A model generated the notes under the pieces. The model worked only from the letters and a program-made list of their open reading frames with translations, did not search any database and was not told where the DNA came from. A stretch of DNA of 64,000 nt, taken from contig JAVJQK010000065.1 of the NCBI GenBank assembly GCA_040218145.1, positions 158,799 to 222,798 on the forward strand, in the 5' to 3' direction. Made by a program: the position numbers and the translations under genes. The first letter of the stretch is position 1, and each line of letters starts with the position of its first letter. This DNA is from Sandaracinaceae bacterium. GTDB taxonomy: Bacteria; Myxococcota_A; Polyangia; Polyangiales; Sandaracinaceae. Positions 45,138 through 54,950 of this stretch are shown here, piece by piece.

Positions 45138-46712
45138 TCACTGCTGGTCTTCGGGGAGCTCGACCTGCGCGGTCTCGTCGTCGTGCGAGAGGGCGTGGTC
45201 CGGCAGCTCGCCCAGATCGACCTCGCGGGTTGCGGCCTCGACGGGCGGCGCTTCATGGCCCTGCTCGTCGAAGCCCTCACCCGCCGTCAGGTCCTCGAAG
45301 GCGCCCTCGTCGACGTCGAGGCCTTCGCCTTCGACCGTCTCGGCCTCGTACACGTTGGCGTCGGCGTCGACCTCGAAGTCACCCTCGAAGCTGGCCTCCT
45401 CTTCGCCCGCGTAGCCCTCCGCCGCGTAGCCCTCGGCCTCGCCCGCGTCGTCCACGGCGAGCGCCTCGTCCACGCCGAGCGCGGCCGCGCCGTCGGCGTC
45501 GAACGCCTCGGCCTGGTAGCCGGCCTCGTCGTCGTACGCGGTCGGCCCCGTGCTCGCCCCGGGGGCCGCCTCGGCGAACGCCTCGGGGGCCGCGTGCGCG
45601 TCGCCCGGGCGGGGCGCGGGCGAGACCCTCAAGGTCGGGTCGAGCTCGGGGCGCGGCGGCGCGGGAGGCTGCGGCAAGCCGCCGCCCGCGGCGTACTGGA
45701 AGTAGCCGCTCGAGGGGCTCGGATCCGGCCGGAGCGCCGGCTCGGGCGACCACGTCGCCTGCAACATGCGGCGGCTCAGGGTGGCGCCGTTCGCGTGGGG
45801 TGAGGGCAGCTGCCCCGGCGCGCTGGGCGGCGGGAGGTCGTAGATGTTCGACTCCTCCGGGGCCGTGAGCGTCGGCGCCGCCTGGGCGGGAGCGGGCTGG
45901 TAGTCCGCGTCCGGTGCGACGTCCTCGGCGATGTCGGAGACGTCCTCCGGCATGTCGCCGAACTGGGTGGCGTCGCCCTCTTCCCAGTCCGCGGCGGCGG
46001 CGGGCGCGGCCTCGGCGTACTCGCCCGCGTCCGCGTAGTCGGCGGCGTCCACGGCGACCGCGTCGTCGACCGGCACCGCCTCCGCGAGTGCCTCCTCCGG
46101 CTCGGCCAGCGGCTCGGCCATCATCGCGTCGAGCCCGTCGTCGGCGAGCGCCGCGGCGCCCTCCGCCTCGGACAGCTCGTCGAAGCTCACCGCCTGGGTC
46201 GCCTCGCCGCCGAACTCATCCTCGGGCGCGGCGACCGGGACCTCCATCGCGACGTCCATCGCGACGTCGGCCTCCGCCGCCGCGACGGGGATGACCTCGT
46301 CGGAGCCGGCGTACGCCATCTCCTGGGCTTCCGCCTCGGCGTCGATGGGCTCGTCGGGAAGATCGACCTCACCCGTCTGCGGCTCCTCCCCCATCTGCGC
46401 GGCGCGCACCTGGAGGATCCGCTCGAAGTAGATCTGGGCCATCTCCTCGAACTGGAGCGAGTCCATGACGACGTCGAAGCGGTGCTCGGGCTCGCGCTCC
46501 TCACCGTTGTCGTAGGACCCTGTGCACCGGCCGAGGCCGGACAGGGCGGCGCTGCCATCCGCGAGGGTGACGGCGAACTGGACCCATTCCCCCTCGGGCA
46601 CGACGTCGCCGTGCGGGAGCATGAGGCGCTCGTCGTCCACACGCGACGCGAAGTTCTCGGCCAGCTCGGAGATGTCGTTGAAGGGCGTGGGGACGCTGAT
46701 CGCGTAGCTCAT
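45138..46712 (-). CDS. PilZ-like N-terminal domain with long acidic Ala/Glu-rich tail
   Basis: A 524-aa protein. Only the first 110 residues look folded (FASRVDDERLMLPHG, VQFAVTLADGSAALSGLGRC, FDVVMDSLQFEEMAQIYF), in the style of myxobacterial PilZ-related domains. The canonical RxxxR c-di-GMP motif is not evident. The remaining 400 residues are low-complexity Ala/Glu/Asp/Pro sequence, expected to be disordered. It is 27 nt downstream of xseB on the same strand. It could be a cytoplasmic scaffold or signalling protein; no enzymatic motif is present. Confidence 0.72.
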   Translation of the reverse strand: MSYAISVPTPFNDISELAENFASRVDDERLMLPHGDVVPEGEWVQFAVTLADGSAALSGLGRCTGSYDNGEEREPEHRFDVVMDSLQFEEMAQIYFERILQVRAAQMGEEPQTGEVDLPDEPIDAEAEAQEMAYAGSDEVIPVAAAEADVAMDVAMEVPVAAPEDEFGGEATQAVSFDELSEAEGAAALADDGLDAMMAEPLAEPEEALAEAVPVDDAVAVDAADYADAGEYAEAAPAAAADWEEGDATQFGDMPEDVSDIAEDVAPDADYQPAPAQAAPTLTAPEESNIYDLPPPSAPGQLPSPHANGATLSRRMLQATWSPEPALRPDPSPSSGYFQYAAGGGLPQPPAPPRPELDPTLRVSPAPRPGDAHAAPEAFAEAAPGASTGPTAYDDEAGYQAEAFDADGAAALGVDEALAVDDAGEAEGYAAEGYAGEEEASFEGDFEVDADANVYEAETVEGEGLDVDEGAFEDLTAGEGFDEQGHEAPPVEAATREVDLGELPDHALSHDDETAQVELPEDQQ

Positions 46713-46739
46713 GTCGCTGCGTTGCTCCGGACCGTAAGT

Positions 46740-46994
46740 CTACCGATCCTCATCGGGGATCGGGCGGGTTTCTCCGTCGCCGAGGAGCTCCTCGACGCGA
46801 CGCTCGGCCGCGTCCAGGCGCTTGGCGCCGGCGCGCGACAAGCGAATTCCCTCCTCGAACACGGTGAGGGAGTCTTCGAGAGGGAGCTCCCCACTCTCGA
46901 GCCGTTCCACGACCTCTTGGAGACGCGCCAGGATCTGCTCGAAGGAAGGCTCGGACTGGTTCGACTCGGGTTGGCTGCCTTCGGGGGGAACCAA
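46740..46994 (-). CDS. xseB: Exodeoxyribonuclease VII small subunit
   Basis: An 84-aa protein with the family core PSFEQILARLQEVVERLESGELPLEDSLTVFEEGIRL, split by nothing and ending in a helical, charged C-terminus (RVEELLGDGE). The start is TTG at 46994 with GGAGG 7 nt upstream. It forms the multi-copy small subunit that binds the large XseA nuclease to process single-stranded DNA. xseA is not in the window; in many bacteria it is adjacent, so here the pair is split. Confidence 0.92.
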   Translation of the reverse strand: MVPPEGSQPESNQSEPSFEQILARLQEVVERLESGELPLEDSLTVFEEGIRLSRAGAKRLDAAERRVEELLGDGETRPIPDEDR

Positions 46995-47057
46995 GGACGC
47001 ACCTCCACCGCGCGACGATGCCGCACGGAGTGCTCGGTGGTCAACCGTGATGCCGTT

Positions 47058-47675
47058 TCAGAGCCCCGCGCCGAGACGGATCTGGAACAGGTCGAAGGCG
47101 GCCCCGTCCATCTCCCAGCGCTGATAACCCAGCGCCGCGTGGAGGTGGAGGTTGCGGAAGAGCCGCAGCGCGAGCCCCAGCTCGAGCCCCGCGCCGCCAA
47201 AACCGTGGATCACCGTGCTCTCGAAGCGCTCGCCCACGAGGCCTCCGAGAGACACCACGAACGAGATGTGCGGCACGAGCGGCTCCAGCCACTCCGTCAG
47301 CTGAAAGCCGATCTCCAGCCCCGCGATCGCCAGCAGATCGTCGCCGCCGAGGCTGTAGTCCCGCGCGCCCACCTCGCCGCGCACCGCCAGCCGGAGCTCC
47401 GTGACGGGCGTCTGCACGAAGATGGACAGATCGGCGAGGTGCGCGTCGCCGCCGCCGTACCCGTCCGCGAGCTTCAGGTAGCCGTAGCCGAGCTGGATCT
47501 GCGGGCCGACCCAGGCGACGCCGGGCTCCGAGGGGGGCTCGGCGGGCGGCTCGGGCTCGGGCGCGCGCGTCTGCGGTCGGCCGAGCCGGCGGCCCATGCC
47601 GAGGCTCGGCTGGGCGGCGACCGGCGCGGCGAGCCCGGCGAGGAGGAGCACCACGAACAGCCGCACCAGCGTCAC
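47058..47675 (-). CDS. Predicted outer-membrane beta-barrel protein
   Basis: A 205-aa protein. The signal peptide (LVRLFVVLLLAGLAAPVAAQ) precedes a Pro/Glu-rich spacer (PEPEPPAEPPSEPG). Alternating amphipathic strands follow (IQLGYGYLKLADGYGG, LRLAVRGEVGARDYSL, LELGLALRLFRNLHLHAALGY) and the C-terminus ends RLGAGL, as in small 8-stranded barrels. GTG 47675 overlaps the upstream lipoprotein stop by 4 nt. Function unknown. It is in a run of coupled envelope genes with the HEAT protein and lipoprotein. Confidence 0.78.
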   Translation of the reverse strand: MTLVRLFVVLLLAGLAAPVAAQPSLGMGRRLGRPQTRAPEPEPPAEPPSEPGVAWVGPQIQLGYGYLKLADGYGGGDAHLADLSIFVQTPVTELRLAVRGEVGARDYSLGGDDLLAIAGLEIGFQLTEWLEPLVPHISFVVSLGGLVGERFESTVIHGFGGAGLELGLALRLFRNLHLHAALGYQRWEMDGAAFDLFQIRLGAGL

Positions 47676-48271
47676 GACTCGGGTCCGATCTCGACCTGCG
47701 CGATCATCGCGTCGACCTCGGCGGTGTCGAGCGGCGGGGTCGCGGCGAAGGCGAGGCGGACGAGCCGCCCGCCGTCGACCGCGGCGACCACGACCCGGAA
47801 GTAGCGCTCGATGGGGTCGCTCCGACGGGTCAACAGCTCGAGGCCGCGGGCCCCGTCCGCGAGGGCGACCGCGCGCGGCCCGAAGAGGATCGCCTCTCCA
47901 CGTGCCCGCGCGGAGGCGAGCTCTCGCTCGATCCGCTCCGTGGGCGCGCCGGGCTCGACCGTGACGTTGAGCTCGAACTTGCCCTCCCCGGCGTCCAGGC
48001 CCGCCGTGGCCATCAGGGTGGACTCGATGCGCAGGAAGGCGCTCGTGCCGCTGCCGTCGACCAGCCCCCAGGGCGGCTCGAGGTAACCCACGCGGTACTC
48101 GCCGGTCTCCGGGGCGTACCAGGTGAGCCGGCTGGCGGGGTCTTCGCCGGACGGCGCGCAGGACGCGAGCCACGGCGCCAGCGAGAGAGCCGCGATCACG
48201 AGGAGCCGTCGGCGGAGCACGCCCCACTGTGCGCGGGGCGAGTCCGGTTCGCAAATCGCCTCCACGCTCAC
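47672..48271 (-). CDS. Lipoprotein of unknown function
   Basis: 199 aa if read from GTG 48271, which overlaps the HEAT gene stop by 4 nt. A GTG at 48220 would give a cleaner signal peptide (LRRRLLVIAALSLAPWLASC), with the lipobox Cys 22 residues in. The mature domain is beta-rich (YRVGYLEPPWGLVDG, GKFELNVTVEPGAPTERIE, YFRVVVAAVDGGRLVRLAF), similar in style to outer-membrane-associated accessory lipoproteins. No family recognised. Start site uncertain. Confidence 0.75.
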   Translation of the reverse strand: MSVEAICEPDSPRAQWGVLRRRLLVIAALSLAPWLASCAPSGEDPASRLTWYAPETGEYRVGYLEPPWGLVDGSGTSAFLRIESTLMATAGLDAGEGKFELNVTVEPGAPTERIERELASARARGEAILFGPRAVALADGARGLELLTRRSDPIERYFRVVVAAVDGGRLVRLAFAATPPLDTAEVDAMIAQVEIGPES

Positions 48272-50247
48272 AGCCGCACGTCCACCTCGGCCACGCCGTG
48301 GGGGAGATCCGGCACCAGGACGGCGCCGTCGCCGAGCGCGGGGACGCGCAGCCAGCGCCCGTCGGGCAGCATCACGTCGACCACCAGCGTCTGGCGCGGG
48401 GCGAGGCCGGGCGCCGTCACCACCCGCACGTAGAGCAGCTCCTCGCCGGTCACGTACGTCGGCGTCGCGCGTCCCTCGCCCGTCGCCTCGTACAGGGCCG
48501 CGCGCACCGCGTCGTTGGGCTCGACCCGGGCCCGCGACCGGGCCGACTCCGCCGCCTCCGGGACGTGGAGCGAGCCGAGCGCGCGCGCGGCGGCGAGCCG
48601 CACGGACGGGTTCTCGTCCTCGAGCGCCGCGACCAGCGCGCGCCAGGCGCTCGACTCTCCGGCTCGCGCGAGCGCGAGCGCGGCGCCGGCTCGAACCCGC
48701 GGCCGCGGGGCGCGCAACGCCCGGCGCATCGCGCGGCGCGCGCGGCGTCGAGTCCGGGGCGCCGCCTCGTCGAGCGCGGCGGCCGTGAGCCACAGGGCCT
48801 CGGGCGCGGTGGCCGCGTCCCACCAGCGCGCGTCGATGCGCGCCGGATCCACCCGCGCTCCGACCGCGAGCGCGGCGAGGGCCATCGCGCGGAACGCCGT
48901 CGGATCCCGCTCACCCGGGAGTCGACGCGCGAGCGTGGGGGCCAGCTCGGAGGCCGCCGCTCCGAGCAGCTGCACGCCCAGGGCGGCGTGGGCGCGCTCC
49001 TCGGCCTCGGCCGACGCGAGGCCCGCGGCGAGCCGGTCGAGCACGGACGCGTCTCCGCCGAGCGCGGCGATCGTCGCGCCCCGCACGCCGCTCCGGGCGC
49101 GGAGGTGACCGCGCGCCCGCCGCACCATCGACGGCGTGATCGACGCCTCGTGCCGACGGATCGCGAGCGACAGCGGGAGGTCGAAGCCGCCGTCGGTGGC
49201 GGTCTCGGCGCGCGTCAGGAGCGGCCCGACCCCGGCGCCCTCGGGCAGCCGCGCCAGGGCGTCCGCGGCCGCGTCGCGCGTCGCTCCGTCCAGCAGGGAG
49301 ATGAGCACGGGCGCGAAGGCGGCGTCGGGCGTGCGCAGGACGCCGTCGATCGCGACGCGCCGCAGCAGCGCGGGGGTGTCGTCGGCGATCAGGAGCGCCG
49401 AGACCGCCGGGGCCGCCTCCTCCGGGGCGATCCGGATCCAGGCGCCGAGGGCCGAGGCGCGCTGCTCGGAGGGCCCGCGCTCGGCGAGCGCGCGGATGGC
49501 CGGCGCGTGGGCGGGCTGACCGAGCGCCCCGAGCGCGTCCAGCGCGGCCGCCACCACCGCGGGCGCCGGATCCTCGAGCAGCGCGACGAGCGCGGCCGCG
49601 GCGCGCTCGTCGCGCAGGGTCCCGAGCGCGGCCACGATGGCGACGCGCTGCACGGGCGGGGCCCCCTGGAGGCCCCTCACGAGCGGCGCGGTGGCGCGCG
49701 CGTCTCCGATCGCGCCGAGGGTGTGCGCGGCCTGCGCCGCGGCGACCGGCGTACCGAGGGCGCGGATGAGGTGCGGCACCGCGGGGGCGCCGATCCGCGC
49801 GAGCGCCTCCGCCGCCGCGTCCCCCGAGTCGGCGGCCCCCAGCCACTCCACGAGGATCCGCGTGGAGCGCTCGCCGCCGATCGCGCCGAGCGTGGCCAGG
49901 GCGGCGCCGCGATCCTCGCGCCCCCAATCCGAGAGGTGTCCCGCGAGCGACTCCACCGCCGCCTCGTCGCCGCGCCGCGCGAGCGCCTCGAAGAGGGCCC
50001 GACGGACGCGCAGATCCTCCTCCACGTCGAGGGCCTCGAGCAGGGCGGCGACGGTGCGACGCGGCTCGCCGCGCCGGGCGAGCTCCCGCGCCGCGGCCGC
50101 GCGCACGTCGACGTCCGGGTGGCGCAGCGCGACCCGCGCCGCCGGGCCCACCAGGTGACCCGTCCATCGGCGCGGCTCGGGCGCCTGCGCGGAGACGGCG
50201 ACGCAGAGCAGCCAGGTTCCGAGCGCGGCGAAGGCCCCGAGTCGCAT
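48268..50247 (-). CDS. Secreted HEAT-repeat protein
   Basis: A 659-aa protein. A signal peptide (MRLGAFAALGTWLLCVAVSAQA) is followed by about 14-16 HEAT/PBS-lyase-type helical repeats (e.g. AAAEALARIGAPAVPHLIRAL, HTLGAIGDARATAPLVRGLQ, AALGTLRDERAAAALVALLE). A C-terminal beta domain of about 70 residues comes last (VTGEELLYVRVVTAPGLAPR). No catalytic motif is visible, so it is probably a protein-protein interaction scaffold in the periplasm. It is the first gene of a coupled minus-strand operon ending with the PilZ-like gene. The long in-frame extension upstream is antisense to the kinase and is not coding. Confidence 0.88.
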   Translation of the reverse strand: MRLGAFAALGTWLLCVAVSAQAPEPRRWTGHLVGPAARVALRHPDVDVRAAAARELARRGEPRRTVAALLEALDVEEDLRVRRALFEALARRGDEAAVESLAGHLSDWGREDRGAALATLGAIGGERSTRILVEWLGAADSGDAAAEALARIGAPAVPHLIRALGTPVAAAQAAHTLGAIGDARATAPLVRGLQGAPPVQRVAIVAALGTLRDERAAAALVALLEDPAPAVVAAALDALGALGQPAHAPAIRALAERGPSEQRASALGAWIRIAPEEAAPAVSALLIADDTPALLRRVAIDGVLRTPDAAFAPVLISLLDGATRDAAADALARLPEGAGVGPLLTRAETATDGGFDLPLSLAIRRHEASITPSMVRRARGHLRARSGVRGATIAALGGDASVLDRLAAGLASAEAEERAHAALGVQLLGAAASELAPTLARRLPGERDPTAFRAMALAALAVGARVDPARIDARWWDAATAPEALWLTAAALDEAAPRTRRRARRAMRRALRAPRPRVRAGAALALARAGESSAWRALVAALEDENPSVRLAAARALGSLHVPEAAESARSRARVEPNDAVRAALYEATGEGRATPTYVTGEELLYVRVVTAPGLAPRQTLVVDVMLPDGRWLRVPALGDGAVLVPDLPHGVAEVDVRL

Positions 50248-50418
50248 CGCCGGCGAGGGTAGCAGGCCGTCGACGCGGAGGCGTCTTCGGAGGGCGCCCG
50301 CGGCGCGCGGCCAGGATCCCCCTCGACGTGGACCTGAGGAACGGGGTAAATTCCTGCAGCGTGGGGCGTGAGGGCTCCGCGCCATTCGGGGTGGGCCATT
50401 CGGGGTGGCGGGTGACAG

Positions 50419-52182
<1,764 letters not shown>

Positions 52183-52220
52183 GGGGTTGCTCGAACATGT
52201 GAGGCGAGGTCGGGGGGCAG

Positions 52221-54947
52221 ATGAAATCAGGGCAGCCTGGCGGAATTCGCGAACGGTGGGGGTGGGCTCGGCCCGTCGCAGCGCTTGGCTGCGTGGCGGT
52301 GCTGCTCACGAGCGCGCCGCTGCGCGCCGACGTGCGGACCGAGGCGCGGCGCCACTTCCGCGCGGGCATGGCGCTCATCGCGGAGGGCAACGTCGACGAG
52401 GGCGTCGCGGAGCTGCAGGAGGCCTTCGAGATCCTCCCGCACCCGAACGTGCTCTACAACATCGGCCGCGCGTACGCGGAGTCGGGCCGGTACGAGGAGA
52501 GCATCCAGTACTTCGAGACCTACCTCGAGAGCGATCCTCCCGACCGGGCCGAGGTCAACGGCTACCTCACGGCGCTCCGCGCGCGCATCGCCGCGGTCCA
52601 GGCGCGTGAGTCCGAGGAGCCGGAGACGACCGAGCCCGAGGTCGTGGAGGCGCCGGCGGTCGAGACCGCGCCCGTGGCGAGCGAGGAGGAGATCGCGGCG
52701 CTCGAGGACTCCGCGACGCAGATCGAGGCGCTCGCCGAGTCCGCCCAGAGCGACGCGCTCCGGGATCGCGCCGACCGCCTGCGCGCGCTGGCCGCTGCGC
52801 TGCGCGAGCGTCGCATCGCCGCCCAGACCTCCGAGACGACGGAGACCACCGAGACCACCGAGGCGACCGCCGAGGGCGAGACGGTCGCGGACGCCGCGAG
52901 CGAGGGAGAGGCGGCGGCGGAAGCCGAGGCGCTCGAGCTGGGTGAGCAGCGCGAAGGCGACACCTACGAAGAGCAGGTCGTCTCCTCCTCGCGCGCGGCC
53001 CAGAACCCGCTCGACGCGCCGAACTCGACCACCATCATCACCGCGCAGGACCTCCGGCTCTCGGGCTTGCAGGTCATGGGCGAGTCGCTCCGCCGCGTGG
53101 CGGGCGTCGAGTTCATGATGACGAGCCCCGGCGACGTGCAGGTGTCCATCCGGGGGTTGAACCAGCGCCTCTCGAACCGCGCCATCGTGCTCATCGACGG
53201 GCGCTCGGTGTACCTCGACTTCCTCGGGACGACGCTCTGGGACCTCATCCCGATCTCGATGGAGGACGTCGAGCGGATCGAGGTGATCCGCGGCCCGGCG
53301 TCCGCGCTCTACGGCGCCGACGCCTTCACCGGCATCGTGAACATCATCACCCGGCCGATCGGCGAAGGGCGCTCCTTCATCAGCGCGGGGGTCGGTGACC
53401 ATGGCCAGTACCGCGTGGCGACCACGGTGACCCAGCGCGTCGACCGGCTGCGCTTTCGCCTCGGTGGCGGCTGGTCGGAGTCCGACCAGTACTCGCGCTT
53501 CGTGGGCCCGAACCGCGTCGACGTGACGCCCTTCGCGGACGACGCCGAGGTCGGCCGCCGTCGCCTCTACTTCCGCGGCGACGCGCAGCTGCGCATCGCG
53601 GACGGCTACTCGATCACCGCGGGCTCGGCCGTGGCCAGCGGCGATCGCGCGTTCCAGGGCCTGAGCCGCCTCCGCGAGCTGTTCCTGACGGACGCCATCT
53701 TCACGCAGACCTACCTGCAAGCCCAGACCGCGTTCGGCCTGAGCGCGCGCGCCTTCTGGAACCACTTCACGACCGACTACGGGCTCGTCGGGGTCCGCGA
53801 GGGTGGGCTCGACAACGCCCAGCGCGGCCGCGTGAACCGACAGGACATCATCGACGTCGAGCTGGTGTACTCGACCGAGTTCGACATCGTCGACGGGCTC
53901 AACAACGCGATCATCGGCGGCGTCGGCTACCGCTTCAAGGAGGTCGACTGGGACTGGCTGCGCGACCCGGTGACCGGGATCCAGACGCAGACGCAGAACC
54001 ACTTCAACGTCTTCCTGCAGGACACCCTGCGCATCGACGACGTGCTCCAGATCGTGCTCAGCGCGCGCCTCGATCAGCACCCGCTGCTGTCGGAGCCGCA
54101 GATCTCGCCGCGCGGCTCGGTGGTCGTGCACCCCACGCCGAAGCAGAGCATCCGGCTGACGGCGGGCACCGCGTTCCGGAGCCCGACCTTCCTCGAGTCG
54201 TACCTGTTCGTGCCGAACGCGACCCCGCTCCGGGGCGTGACGGCCTTCGGCCTCGGCAACCCGACCCTGAACCCCGAGCGCATCGTCTCGGTGGAGCTCG
54301 GCTACATGCTGCAGGAGTCGGAGTACTTCGCGCTCGAGCTCAACGGCTACTACAACCTCGTCTTCGACCAGATCCTGCTGTCGCGGAACACGGCCTTCCG
54401 GCTCTACGACTTCCGCAACGATCCGCGGATCGCCTACGACCCGGATCTGGCGGCCTTCCCGCTCGGGCAGCTCCAGTTCGACAACGAGGAGGCGGACTTC
54501 CAGCAGCTCGGCGGCGAGATCGGCGTGCGCGTCTACCCCGTCGACGGCCTCGACATGTACGCCAACTACGCGATCCACGAGACGACCCCGCTCGGCGAGC
54601 AGGCCCTCGCGGGGCGAGAGCTCGACTCCCGCACCAGCGCGCACAAGGTGAACGCGGGCGTGCAGTATCGCTCCCCGTTCGGCCTGGACCTCGCGGTGGA
54701 CTTCAGCTTCGTCAGCGACCAGGTGTGGGTCGAGCAGGTGCTCGACACCGAGCGCGGCGGCACCGCCTTCGAGACCTTCTCCTTGCCTTCGTACGCGGTC
54801 CTGAACGCGCGCATCGGCTACCGACTCTTCGACGACCAGCTCGAGCTCGCCGTCACCGGCACGAACCTCCTCATGGCGCACCGCGAGCATCCCTTCGGAC
54901 AACGAATGGACCGGCGCTTCATGGGCCACGTCACCTTCCGGTACTGA
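52221..54947 (+). CDS. TonB-dependent receptor with fused N-terminal TPR region
   Basis: A 908-aa protein. After the signal peptide, residues 38-120 form two or three TPR units (FRAGMALIAEGNVDEGVAEL, NVLYNIGRAYAESGRYEES). A Glu/Thr-rich helical spacer follows to about 245 (TTETTETTEATAEGE). Then comes a plug domain (EEQVVSSSRAAQNPLDAPNST, IRGLNQRLSNRAIVLIDGRS, IEVIRGPASALYGADAFTG) and a 22-strand-type barrel ending VTFRY. A canonical TonB box is not obvious in the spacer. The downstream lipoprotein starts 3 bp after the stop, so the two probably act as a receptor/lipoprotein pair. Substrate unknown; ROK-family-like regulators and SusCD features are absent. Confidence 0.92.
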   Translation: MKSGQPGGIRERWGWARPVAALGCVAVLLTSAPLRADVRTEARRHFRAGMALIAEGNVDEGVAELQEAFEILPHPNVLYNIGRAYAESGRYEESIQYFETYLESDPPDRAEVNGYLTALRARIAAVQARESEEPETTEPEVVEAPAVETAPVASEEEIAALEDSATQIEALAESAQSDALRDRADRLRALAAALRERRIAAQTSETTETTETTEATAEGETVADAASEGEAAAEAEALELGEQREGDTYEEQVVSSSRAAQNPLDAPNSTTIITAQDLRLSGLQVMGESLRRVAGVEFMMTSPGDVQVSIRGLNQRLSNRAIVLIDGRSVYLDFLGTTLWDLIPISMEDVERIEVIRGPASALYGADAFTGIVNIITRPIGEGRSFISAGVGDHGQYRVATTVTQRVDRLRFRLGGGWSESDQYSRFVGPNRVDVTPFADDAEVGRRRLYFRGDAQLRIADGYSITAGSAVASGDRAFQGLSRLRELFLTDAIFTQTYLQAQTAFGLSARAFWNHFTTDYGLVGVREGGLDNAQRGRVNRQDIIDVELVYSTEFDIVDGLNNAIIGGVGYRFKEVDWDWLRDPVTGIQTQTQNHFNVFLQDTLRIDDVLQIVLSARLDQHPLLSEPQISPRGSVVVHPTPKQSIRLTAGTAFRSPTFLESYLFVPNATPLRGVTAFGLGNPTLNPERIVSVELGYMLQESEYFALELNGYYNLVFDQILLSRNTAFRLYDFRNDPRIAYDPDLAAFPLGQLQFDNEEADFQQLGGEIGVRVYPVDGLDMYANYAIHETTPLGEQALAGRELDSRTSAHKVNAGVQYRSPFGLDLAVDFSFVSDQVWVEQVLDTERGGTAFETFSLPSYAVLNARIGYRLFDDQLELAVTGTNLLMAHREHPFGQRMDRRFMGHVTFRY

Positions 54948-54950
54948 GCC

